Of a stretch of DNA of 64,000 bases, positions 22,985 through 33,559 are shown in pieces. Each line of letters starts with the position of its first letter. The stretch's first letter is position 1. Both the position numbers and the translations under genes were made by a program. The notes below the pieces were generated by a model. The model was not told the DNA's origin, did no database searches, and saw nothing but the letters and a program-made list of their open reading frames with translations. This DNA comes from Anaspis maculata (Eukaryota; Arthropoda; Insecta; Coleoptera; Scraptiidae): positions 38,641,984 to 38,705,983 of the forward strand of contig OX421966.1 of the NCBI GenBank assembly GCA_949128115.1, in the 5' to 3' direction.

Positions 22985-23760
22985 TCTAAAATAAAATTTA
23001 GGGATTATCCAGGAATTTTTGCAACAAAAAATTGAGAAGGCACAACGCGTTCAAAGAACAGAGTAACTCTGGATGTTGTTGTATTGTTGGTTGCCTACAT
23101 CACTTCAGTGGAAAATTAGAGCATGTACGGGGTAGGTACAGTGGCTCATGACTTACCAACAAAACAATGTTGCGCAATGTTGTGCGTAGGCCTGAGATGG
23201 GCACCGCAAAGAAGAGCAGTACGACGTAAACAATTCAACTGCAAAGAAACTATAAGTGTAATCGTAATTTCCCCCTCGGTCGGGACTAATCACCGTGAGT
23301 AGAAGGCAACAGAGTTTGTTTCGTGGTTGTAAAAAGTGTTTACAATGTAGTCGTCAAGTGTCATGGACCCCTAATATGATATTCTAAAATAAAATTAGCA
23401 GACTATCAAGAAATTGTTCAAAAAAAAATGAAGAAACAACGCGGTCAAGAAACACAAGTTGAAATTTCTAGATGTTGTTGTATTGTTGGTTACCTACATC
23501 ACTTCAGTGGAAAATAAGAGTAGATACGCTACACTGACTATCTTTTGCCTTACCAACAAAACAATGTTGCGCCGTTGCGCGTGGGCCTAAGAAGGGGCGC
23601 CGCAAAGAAAAGTAGTACGGCCTGAACAATTCAACTTCAAATAAACTATAAGTGTGATCGTGATTTCCCCCTCGGTGGCGACTAATAATCATGAGTAGAG
23701 CGCAACAGAGTTGGTTTCGTGATTGTAAAATGTGTATAAAATGTGGCCGTTAATCGTACA
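22985..23760. repeat. Tandem duplication, unit about 398 bp, two copies
   Basis: Both copies begin TCTAAAATAAAAT (22985 and 23383) and share ATGTTGTTGTATTGTTGGTT, CTACATCACTTCAGTGGAAA, CTTACCAACAAAACAATGTT and TTTCCCCCTCGGT in the same order. They have diverged by many substitutions and small indels. No coding potential is evident. The preceding 22334-22984 shows nothing definite. Confidence 0.8.
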
Positions 23761-23900
23761 CCGTAACCCAAAAAGTTTTGATTTAACAATAATACCCCAA
23801 TTTTTTTTCAACGAAATTTCCAAGTGCCGTAGGATAAGTCTTTTTTTTTCAAACGGAATGCCCCGAGGGGGTAATCACTCGCGAAAGGGGTGTCCCAACT

Positions 23901-24258
23901 GTGCAATATTGCACACTATTGCACGATATTGCACACTATTGCACACTATTGCACACTATTGCACGATATTGCACACTATTGCACGATATTGCACACTATT
24001 GCACACTATTGCACACTATTGCACACTATTGCACACTATTGCACGATATTGCACACTATTGCACGATATTGCACACTATTGCACACTATTGCACGATATT
24101 GCACACTACTGCACGATATTGCACACTATTGCACGATATTGCACACTATTGCACGATATTGCACACTATTGCACGATATTGCACACTATTGCAGATATTA
24201 CACACTATTGCATACTATTGCACGATATTGCACACTATTACACACTTTGCACATATAA
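23901..24258. repeat. Left subterminal tandem array of 10-bp units
   Basis: About 30 head-to-tail units alternate between GCACACTATT and GCACGATATT, with decay at the right end. The three plus-strand frames all stay open and give repeated CTLLHDIAHY-like peptides. This is an artefact of the array, not a protein. Confidence 0.95.
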
Positions 24259-24675
24259 CACGCATTCTTATTGATTACACAAATTATAAATTTACTATTA
24301 CACATGGTATTGTAGGTAGCTAGGTAGGTAGGTGGGTGGGTACATTCGAGGTACAATCGGTACCTACAATCGCGTGAAGGGCTAGATTGCTTCAAGAACT
24401 TTAAAAGTGACTTTACGGCTGAAACAACATCTCATTAAATATCTACCAACTTGAAACAAATTAGAAACTGTCTTATTTTCCGGACACAAACTTGGCCTGA
24501 AGTTTGGCCACCCATTATGTATTTAGCTATTTTGCTCAAAATCGAAATCAAGCATATTAAAGCAAAGATCGATGTGTGTATGGAAAAAAAAATTAAATAG
24601 GAGAATATGCCGAGGAATATGCCCTCACGGGCTCAGTAACAAATTTTCATTCGGGTGAACTCGCATCAAGTGAGT

Positions 24676-25660
24676 CAGTGGCGCAGCCAAGGGGGGGGCT
24701 AGGGGGCTATAGCCCCCCCCAGACAGTCTCGCTTTTTCACCGAAGCAATGAAAAATTTTGAACAAAATAAAAAAAATATTGTGTTCAACTGTTACCTTCT
24801 TTATCATTTAGAAAATAGATCATTAGTCTCTCTGTGTAAGAGTTTACTGCGATTGGATTGCGCGTTTTTTTCAATTGGTGCGGAGAGAGAAACTCTTTCG
24901 GTTTAAGGACGGAGTTGAATTGGTAAGATAAGCTTTGCGGAATCAATCCCTGTGGGTTTATTTCTTGACAGAATCTCACCATTTAGGTTTCTTCCGAAAG
25001 CTACAAGGATGCACTTTGGTTTGAGCCTATTGGCATTTCCAAAATCCAGAAATCAATTATTAATCCAAAAATAAAGAGAATGATATTTTTCGATTTTGGA
25101 AATGCCAATGGGCTCAAACCAAACTGCATCCTTGTAGCTTTCGAGAGATACCTAAATGGTAAGATTCTGTTAAGGAATGAACCCACAGGGATTATTGATT
25201 CCACAACGCTTATTTTACCGATGTAACTCCGTCCTTAAGCAAATAGACTCACCTACCTATCAGGCTTATTTTGTAACTTCTCGTTCACTAACGACTCGTT
25301 AGCGAACGATTATCGTTCAGACTGCCACTATCGATATATCTAACAAGAGCACGAAAAACCGTATTTCGTGAACAGCTGCGTTCGGCCGTATCGTTTCTAT
25401 GTGCCGAACGATCGTGTATGATGTTTCTACGTGCGCGCAGCGCAGCTGTCAGTTTGCAAGTGTCATTACTACCATTTATTACTGACATTTTCCCGCAAAC
25501 CCGGGGAATACTGAATTTAATACCTACTTCAATTTGAGGTAGGTAACATTGGTACCACAATAATTATACCCTTTTTCCGGGGGGGGGGGTCACCCTTGGC
25601 GCAGCTCGAGTCGCTCGCGTTCGTTAGCCCCCCCCATGGCTAAATCCTGGCTGCGCCACT
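24676..25660. mobile_element. Non-autonomous hAT-like element (985 bp)
   Basis: The left end CAGTGGCGCAGCC and right end GGCTGCGCCACT are inverted. AAGTGAGT flanks both sides (24668-24675 and 25661-25668), an 8-bp hAT-type duplication. G/C homopolymer blocks sit next to both ends. Inside is a foldback at about 24897-25245 (GGACGGAGTTGAATTGGTAA and inverse). No transposase. Confidence 0.85.
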
Positions 25661-25695
25661 AAGTGAGTGATACATGAAAACAAACGTGTACTATA

Positions 25696-27532
25696 CAGGG
25701 TGTTTCACTTTTTTGTCAATATTTCAGGAGATGGTAGAGGGCATCGAAAAATAAATATTATCGTATTTAATATCACAAGAGATAAAATTTTGTCAGCAAA
25801 ATTTTTCGATTGTTATGAAAATTTGTTGCTTGGCAATTTCGCGAATGACATTTGTAAGAAAACCACGAGCCGTTAGGCGAGTGGTTTTGATTAAATGTCA
25901 TGAGCGAAATTGCCAAAAAGCAACAAATTTGAATATTACAAGAGAAAAATTTTGCCTTCAAAATTTTATCTCGAGTGGTATTCGACATGACTATTTTACG
26001 AGAGAAAAGGAGGCTTTCTTTGAACAGCTTTTTCATCCAAAACCAAGATACCTATCTAGTTCTAAAATAACGTGAAGCCATAAAAAGGCCGAGAGAGTTT
26101 CGGAAGTCATGACTAACGGCGTATGGAGGTATAAGAGAGCCCGCTGGGATCTTGAGCACCAAAGAAAGTATAGAAGAGCACAGAGTCTCGGGAGATGAAG
26201 AAAAGAGTTTCTACTAAAACCCTGACTGAAAAACCAAGAAAATACAAGACAACACACCAAAGTTTCGAAAGCCAGAAGAAGACTCAATGGGGCTTACAGT
26301 ACGTCATAAGAAGGTGAGCTAGGTCTTTGAACGGCACATAGACATCCACATCAAAGGGGCCCGCAAGGGCTTCGAGCCACAGAAGAAGACACAAGGGGCA
26401 ACAGACACAAGGGGCAACTCATTAGGGATATAAACGATGCATGAAAACACAAGGGGGCCCGCTGGGGCTTCGATTGATACAACAAGATGCAATGAAGCTT
26501 ACTAGTTTGCTTGAATACTGTTTGTGACGACCGCCGATTCAAATTGATGCAAAAGTGTCAGTCTGACAAATATTATAGGTAACTCAATTTGAGCTTGCTT
26601 TGTTTTCCTGTGCTCATCTTTAGCTAAGTTCCGGTCATTTACAAAAGGAATTTTATAACAAGGCGGACGGCTGGACGGATTGGGACGGACAGGCGAATAC
26701 AAAGTATAAAAATAGCGTATTCGATAGGAAAATGCGCTACATCTACTAAAGCAGTTTGAATGTAATGGAACGAGTGAAACGTCAAAAAATTGCCGCTGCA
26801 AAACCATCATGTTGGTTTTGCCCAGGTAGGTATAGGTACGTGTTTTGTCATCTGAATACTAGATTTTATTGTCGGTGTAATACACTCTAGTGAAATAGTC
26901 GCCAAAAGATAGACAGGAAAACATAAATACAGTAGAAGCTCGATACGTGAACCTCGACGTGAACAGTAGGATATGTGAACATTACTACTCGTTAACGTGA
27001 ACAGCGATACACTCGATAAGATAACATGCACTGACAATTCAGCAAGCGATGTACGTCAATGGTTCATTCATCCATTTAACTTGAGAAACATATCTTTTTA
27101 TCATTTTTTTCACAGAATACCGGTCATTAAGGCTATCAATTATTGCATACTAGCAAGTGAGAAGAGAAGAGACACTTCATAGCATCTATACATATTCAAC
27201 TATACAATGATACATTACAATTACCATTTCTACTAGTAATCTATTTGGGCGACAATCAGCAAAATTTTACTCCTGTTCTGTGGTTCATTCGAGTTAAATG
27301 TTTCAAATTCCTCAAACAAACTATCAATCACTCGAAAAGTAGACCCGATATTATCTTGGTAAAAATCCCTCGACTTTGACAATTATTTTTGGGTTGAAAC
27401 GATTCAATGAGAAAACACTAAGCACTTGTTATTGATTGAAATGCTGTGTAAAATGCCGAATAAAAAAAAACAGAAGTTGTTAATGCTCTACCGCATCTCC
27501 TGAAATATCAACAGAAAGTGTGTAACGCCCTG
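25696..27532. mobile_element. TA-CAGGGTG foldback-type element (1.84 kb)
   Basis: CAGGGTGTTTCACTTTTTTG with ATATTTCAGGAGATGGTAGA at the left is inverse to the sequence ending GTGTAACGCCCTG at 27532. TA precedes the left end; the right flank is CATA, probably a mutated TA. An internal inverted pair lies at 25750-25990. The interior 26080-26530 contains GC-rich repeats resembling 10640-10930. Confidence 0.7.
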
Positions 27533-28146
27533 CATACAGGTGTTTCAATGGAAACAAGCCACCCAGAACAAATTTTTTACCAGGCGAAATTTTTCTATCT
27601 TCACCCACACCCACACCAACTTCGGAATTTCAAATGACACTACCTACTTTGCGATACCGATACATCAAATTATCAAAAATTTAAGTCTCTTTCTGGAAAA
27701 ATATTTCAAAGTTTTTTACCCCACCCCCTTTTTTTCTAAAATTCTCTGAATGTCCAATTTGATATCCTTGACTTTTCAATTCTCTTTGGTTTCAACGTCA
27801 TCCTGCACAGCATCGAAGGAAAACATTTTCGGTGAAAAAAGTGCCACCCAAATTCACCCCTTTCGCTCCCTCCCACCCCACTTGGGGACACTACCTATTT
27901 ACTGAGTTATTTACTTCGTGATATATCAAATTTGAAGAGAATTGAATTATCTTTCCAAAAAAATATTTTCAAAATTTTCAAAAACTCCCTTTCTCTCCTA
28001 AAATACTCTGATGTCCTATTTAATGGAGGAAAAGTTAAAAATATAGAAAAAATGTTTCCCGTAAATAGGGGTCGAGTGATACATCATTTGAAAAGCCTTT
28101 CGAGTTCTTTTTTTAACAAAACAACGCTCTCCGGCTAATTCATCAT

Positions 28147-28798
28147 CAGACGATCAGACCACAACTGCACAGAGACGTGTTTCGCCCCTATTGGGAGCAT
28201 CCAATAGGGCCGGGCATCCAGTTCGACCATCCGGTGCTGTGACAGTCAGAGATCCTTGTAATGTACACAGTGGGGGCACCTCTAATATGTAAGCCTCTCA
28301 AGCGGCGCCATCTATCAAAGGCATTCCGCGATGCTATATTCCAAAAGCATCAGACAGGCAACGAATATGATACGAAATTTCACGCAAAGCCAAACCGTTG
28401 CCAGGATCATCGATGGTAAAGTGTACAATGTAAATGCAACATACATAGGTATACTCAAGCCGATATGAGCAATGTTAGAGAACATAAACACGCAAATGGG
28501 TCCACTTTGGCCCTAGGAGGCTGCGACGGTTTGGCTTGACGTGGAATTTCGTATTATATTCTTTGCCTGCCTGATGCCAAAGATTCCTGGTGCTTTTGGA
28601 ATATAGCATCGCGGAATGCCTTTGATAGATGGCGCAGCTTGAGAGACTTACATATTATGAGTCCCCCACTGTGTGCATTACAAGGATCTGACTACCAAAG
28701 CGCCGGGCATCCGGATTGGATGCTTGCGCACCAATACATGAGCCCCCAGTAGAGTAGGGGCAAAACATGCGTCTGTGCAGTTTTGGTCTGATCGTCTG
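28147..28798. repeat. 652-bp palindrome bearing degenerate hammerhead-like motifs
   Basis: CAGACGATCAGACC at 28147 is inverse to GGTCTGATCGTCTG at 28785-28798. The arms stay complementary through GGCATTCCGCGATGCTATAT (near 28320-28340) and its inverse near 28600. Each arm, read outward, contains stem II-like CCCC...GGGG, an (A/G)AAAC core and (G)TCTGTGCAG as in type I hammerhead ribozymes. The CTGATGA box is degenerate in both arms. Confidence 0.75.
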
Positions 28799-29586
28799 GT
28801 GTCGTAGGCGGAGATCTTTGTTTTATTAAAAATGCGATACATCTAAAAGGCGCAATATTTGCGTATTTGTGTTTTCTTCTTTTTTTGTGCAGAAAAAAAC
28901 AAAATCGAAACATTTGTTTTCAAGTAACAATTTTAAAAGTCAAAAACATCCGTTCAGGAGATAGACGAAGAGATACGTGACCAGACGGATCGACAATGAA
29001 GTTAAGCTGAGTGCCAAAAAATGATTTTGGAAAAATCGGAAAAAATGTACACTGTCAAATTTGGAATTTTTGAAAAATGTGGGCGTATGAGGGGCAGATT
29101 CAATTTCTGTGGGTAAAAAACATTGAAATGAAAGTTTCTCATTATCCAAATTATAATATAATATTTTATATTATATTATTGTAAGAGCAAAGCCCGGACA
29201 AAGCCCCAATGGGAGATCGCAAGAAAAGAGCAAGGTCAATATTCCCCCCCCCCCCCCAATCCCTGTATATGGCGAAACTTGTACATAAACGTTGTCTATA
29301 CTTTCAAGCGAGCTTTTGATCTGAGTATAGAAGTACTTATGTCAATTCTTAACCAGATTCACTAAGAAGGCCACCTTTCCCTGAGTGTTCATATGTCGTG
29401 GGAGTGACAATTGGGTAACCTTCCACCAATTTCACGCATAATTTGCACTCACTTCAGATATTAGATGTCACTTCTCATATATTAGACGGTATTACACTTA
29501 TTACACACATATTCCATGCTTATTTCTCATATTACACGCGTTCTATGCGAGTTCCATGCTTATCACATATTATACGTTAGTACACA

Positions 29587-29818
29587 TATTGCACGATATT
29601 GCACACTATTGCACGATATTGCACACTATTGCACGCCATTGCACGATATTGCACACCATTGCACGATATTGCACACCATTGCACGATATTGCACACTATT
29701 GCACGATATTGCACACTATTGCACGATATTGCACACTATTGCACGATATTGCACAGTATTGCACGATATTGCACACTATTGCACGATATTGCACAGTATT
29801 GCACACTATTGCACACAC
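29587..29818. repeat. Right subterminal tandem array of 10-bp units
   Basis: About 22 units alternating GCACGATATT and GCACACTATT, with variants GCACACCATT and GCACAGTATT, in the same orientation as the left array 5.7 kb away. Confidence 0.95.
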
Positions 29819-29863
29819 CTTGTCCCAAATATTGCACAAGTGATTACCCCCTCGGAATGCCCC

Positions 29864-31355
29864 CTATTTCATCTCATCATCCGATAGCTTTTCCCTCCTC
29901 GCTCATTTTACTTGTGATACCCTCTACCCCCCTCCCCTGCCTACCCCTTAATTCCATAATTTAGAGATCATCGATAATTTTGATAAAAATTATCGTTTAT
30001 TTTTATTTTTCATGTTGTTATTAGACCCTGATACAAAAAATCATATAGACGTTCAGCTGTACTGTGATTCTAGTTAGCTGAGAGATTCTGTTTTCAAGTT
30101 TCCAAATGTGAAATATAAAAAATCTTCAAAACTTTGCGGTTGGCTGCTCTGGCGATATTCGGCACAATCATTCACGACGAGACACGAGGTCGTCCGAACC
30201 ACATTTGAAACACTCTTTTTGCACATTTCCTCTGCAGGTAGACGGAACATTTTTGTAGGACGTGATGTCTGACGCTTTTCTCCATTTTATTGGAAAATGT
30301 AGTAATTTTTCGACCTGTCTTCAATTATCACCAATTAAGAAATAAATCAAAGCAGCCTTGACATTCGACAGTTGTCAAGAATATTTTTAACCTCCTGAAG
30401 CCAGTTCAATTTTTCGATGCTTCAAACTGAAGAATATACAAGCCCTTCGCCCAAAAAAAAGGTGCCTGTGGAATCATCAACTCTTTCGCCTGTTCCAGTC
30501 AAAAAGACACGCCAATAGCCCTGAAGAATTATTGGCAGAACAAGGATCGCCGCGGAGGTCTGTTTTCTGTTATGGGCAGAAGAATTTACGCGTAAAAAGT
30601 TCAATAAACCGAATATCGAAAAACCCAGTCGCTCAAAGTTGCGTATTGGACTAAAATTGATGTGAGTACCTTCAATCTGCAATTTGCTTCCGTTTTTGGG
30701 GCTTGACGGGACGAGTTTTTGTCGGCCCTGAATAGCCGCCCGCCGTCTGTGCGATTTGATAAGCAACATAACTTCTCATAATTTTACTTTTAGACCAGTC
30801 AGTTTCACACCAGGTAAAAAGGCGGCAAGCCTACAATATGCTCAAGTAGAAAATTTGACCCAGTCAACTAAATAAAATCACAGTAGAGTTGAACCTACTA
30901 TACTATACGTCAAAATATACGCACCTTTCAATTCAACAGTTTAAAAGGTTTTTGAAGTAGCGAAAACTGCTTTACTGAGCTGAATTTGAATTTCTTTTTT
31001 TCCCTCGTGCAACGTTTTTTTTACTGCACATTTACTTCAATAACAAGACCGAGAACAAGACTTGTTAGTATCAAACCAAGTAAGATTGTGCACACCCTGT
31101 ATCACTAAATCTAGAAATTTTCGTCATAAAATTATTCATCCTCTATTCGACTATTGTTGTGGCAAATTTTATTCCTTTAATACAAAAAACGAGGCTCTTA
31201 CAATAATTTCTCAAAATGAACCTCGAAATAACTAAAATTTCCAATGTTCAATTTTTAGAAAACACAAACACGTAAATATTGCGCTTTTTAGGGTGATAGC
31301 GGACCTATCCCATTTTTAATAAAAAAAAAAGCCCTCCAACAAGCACAACAACAGA
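29864..31355. other. Intergenic region, no gene recognised
   Basis: A 60-bp segment with CAGTTTCACACCAGG and GGCGGCAAGCCTACAAT at about 30790-30850 is repeated directly at about 31768-31832, enclosing roughly 1 kb. An open minus frame at 30422-30769 has no recognisable domain. Confidence 0.4.
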
Positions 31356-31373
31356 CACCAGACAATCTGATCA

Positions 31374-31424
31374 GAACTGCACAGACACGTGTTCCGCCCC
31401 TATTTGGGGCTCATCAGTGCGCAG
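31374..31424 (-). ncRNA. Type I hammerhead ribozyme-like motif (probably inactivated)
   Basis: On minus: stem I strand CTGCGCA (31424-31418), conserved box CTGATGA (31417-31411), stem II GCCCC-AAATA-GGGGC (31410-31396), core GGAAC, short palindromic stem III ACACGTGT with GTC cleavage site, then TGTGCAG pairing fully with CTGCGCA (one G-U). Everything fits a type I hammerhead except that the universal GAAA reads GGAA. The very short stem III is typical of hammerheads in Penelope-like elements and animal retrozymes, which act as dimers. Confidence 0.65.
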
Positions 31425-32523
31425 GCGCAGGGCTTGTATGCGACTAGTTTATGGCCGTGCAGCTTTGGGGCCTCAGAAACCTTAATCGGCGTGATCTGCA
31501 TCAAATCAATCAATCAATCATCCAATCAATCAATATCAATCCAGTAGTCTCATTCTCATTCAAAAGAGAGGCTGACGTAAGTGAAATCTGGAATCACACA
31601 GATTGGGGTTTCCACTTTCCGTGAGTACCTTATGACTGTGACCGTAACACGTCTCTGCGACCCCCGAGTCGCATTTCCACGCATGCGCATGACACGGTGA
31701 ATTTTCCAAAGATTTCAACATTTTGATATCAGTTTGACACCAGGCAACATAACTTGAACTTTTCGACGAGCCAGTTTCACACCAGGCAAGTAGGCGGCAA
31801 GCCTACAATGCCAAACTAGAAAATTTGTTCCCGTCATTCGATTCCATCGCGGTTCCGCTAGACGTAAAGACGTACATACTATAGCCCCTAGCATTTGAAG
31901 TTGGGACTCTGAAGAATATTCAATGACCCCCTCATTTCAATTAATGTGCAAAATTGTTGAATGTTGAAGCTTTCTACGAAAAAAAGGTGATCTTATTTAA
32001 CTTTGATAAAACTGTTTGCACTGTTTTCGAGTAAAATCGATTTCAACATTTCAGTGAATGCCGCAAAATGCCAATTTTCAAGTTTATTTTTTCATTGATA
32101 GATCGGTTCAAGATAACTAGTTAACTTCGAGCGTTCTTTTGATAAAGCACTGAAGTTTGTTCATGCCCTTGCTCAAGTTTCCAAGAAATTATCGCTTTTA
32201 ACTGGGCGAGTCATATAAGAATTCAAAGTTCTTGATCGGCGAAACAACATTTGAATGATTATTGTTTAGGGCAGAGTATCTGGAATACTGTGCTAGGTAG
32301 GTACAGTATTTACACTCCGCTCACTGAGATAGAGATAACACCTATCTTAAGTGCTCAACAAAATAAGTGTCGCACGACTAAATTTTCATAGTTTGAATCA
32401 ATTTATTTATCACTTCTATTTATCATCTATCATCCAAGACCTGAAAAGCTAACAACATTTCTACTGGACGATAAATAAATAAATGACAACCTTAAAAAAA
32501 CCTGCTTGGTTTAGCGTTTATTA
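31425..32523. other. Intergenic region, no gene recognised
   Basis: It includes a short CAAT microsatellite (about 31502-31540) and the second copy of the 60-bp direct repeat (31768-31832). No coding sequence is seen. Confidence 0.4.
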
Positions 32524-32731
32524 CAGGGCCTACTGGGTGCTTTCCACCTAGACGGTACAAATACCACCAGACGGCACATGTTCCATGGTGTGGCACAAAA
32601 TTTTAGGTGATCCAATGAACGGCGCAGAACCGAGTAGGAACACGTAGATGGAAAGCACCGTTTGGCACCCGCACATGCGTAAATGGCAGGTGTACCGAAC
32701 TTGGGGCTAGGTGGAAAGCACGCACTGCCTA
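32524..32731. repeat. Palindromic MITE-like element (about 205 bp)
   Basis: GGGTGCTTTCCACCTAG near 32535-32551 is inverse to CTAGGTGGAAAGCACGCACTG at 32707-32727. A similar inner motif (GATGGAAAGCACC) occurs near 32650. No target duplication was identified. Confidence 0.55.
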
Positions 32732-32799
32732 CTGCGCGAGTGTTGCGTATAAATGGGTATCTACTATCTAGCAGGCATGTAGATACAGTTGCAACCACG

Positions 32800-33460
32800 A
32801 AATTTTAGGCAGCAATTCTTTCCCGACCCTCCACGAACATGGAAAGGTAAAAGGGAAGTATTGTAATCGTGCAGAAAAAAGTTTTGAGATTTCACCGGAT
32901 ATACATATAAGTATCCATTTGGAGGTCCTCCAAGACGATTAAGACTATTTTCATTTTTAGATGCAGACATGCAGGGAATAAAAGTTGGAGAAAAAATACA
33001 ATTCATTTTTTAAGGAAAAACTTTTGAAATCGGACCCATGGTTTTCGAGTTTTCCTCTCTGGGAAAACTACAAATTCTCCAACTTTTCATCTCGTGAACA
33101 GATTTTCAACATTTTTTTTAACAAGAGGTAACTGGTTCTTGAACATATGTTCCATTTCCCGGGAATTTTCCGGTTAAAAATGTAAAACCGGCCTGGGTTT
33201 TCCAGACCGGACTTGAATGATAGAGCCTCAAGTGGAGCCTTAATTGAAGATTTTTACAATAAGATGATTTGGAATAAGATTTAGGCTTTCCCGGAAAATT
33301 CAAATTTTCTTGGCAAAATTTTCAATTTCCTGCAAATTATTTTCAATATTTCTCTCTATAATTGCAACTAACTTCCGGCCCGAAGGCATGTTTCGAACAA
33401 AAATTTCCATAGGTTCCTGGATACTAGTCGGGAAAATTTTGGGGTGACACAACCGATTTT
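32800..33460. repeat. Dispersed repeat upstream of the 1080-aa gene
   Basis: 33040-33450 matches 9340-9830 in the same order, including AAGAGGTAACTGGTTCTTGA, AATGTAAAACCGGCCTGGGT and ACCGGACTTGAATGAT. 32870-32950 matches part of 10330-10395 and 18196-18242 (GGATAT...CCAAGACGATTA). The copy here lacks about 60 nt present in the SmydA intron copy (about 9533-9592). Confidence 0.6.
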
Positions 33461-33559
33461 TTATCCGCTGCATCATACAACTGATGGGCCAACGGGCCTA
33501 AACGTTCATCGAAGCTGATGATTACCGAGAGGTTTACTGACCGGTGTTCTTTTTTCAGC

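Larger units (their letters stand above)
23865..29853. mobile_element. About 6-kb element with 15-bp inverted ends, 10-bp target duplication and subterminal tandem arrays
   Basis: GAGGGGGTAATCACT (23865-23879) and its exact inverse AGTGATTACCCCCTC (29839-29853) are flanked on the outside by the direct repeat GGAATGCCCC (23855-23864 and 29854-29863). A 9-11-bp duplication is typical of Mutator-like elements, so MULE is the best guess. Just inside each end lies an array of 10-bp units. The interior is non-coding as far as I can see. It contains later insertions: a hAT-like element (24676-25660), a TA-CAGGGTG foldback (25696-27532) and a palindrome with hammerhead-like motifs (28147-28798). No transposase is recognised. 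Confidence 0.6.

Noticed and set aside
23901..24258. CRISPR-like array
   Set aside because: Units are 10 bp with no spacers, in a eukaryotic context; this is a simple tandem repeat.
23890..24323. Three overlapping open frames of 120-180 codons encoding CTLLHDIAHY-type repeats
   Set aside because: They are the three plus-strand frames of a 10-bp tandem array that happens to lack stops; the same artefact occurs at 29516-29964.
30422..30769. 115-codon open frame on minus
   Set aside because: No recognisable domain, no upstream promoter or splice context; length is within chance for this sequence.
30787..31832. LTR retrotransposon bounded by the ~60-bp direct repeats
   Set aside because: The repeats are too short, lack TG...CA ends and a target duplication, and nothing between them encodes gag, protease or polymerase.
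33518..33559. Earlier start for the 1080-aa protein (14 more codons)
   Set aside because: The extra codons contain a typical pyrimidine-rich splice acceptor ending one base before the MSCEH start, and the paralogous pseudogene has the same arrangement at 37152.
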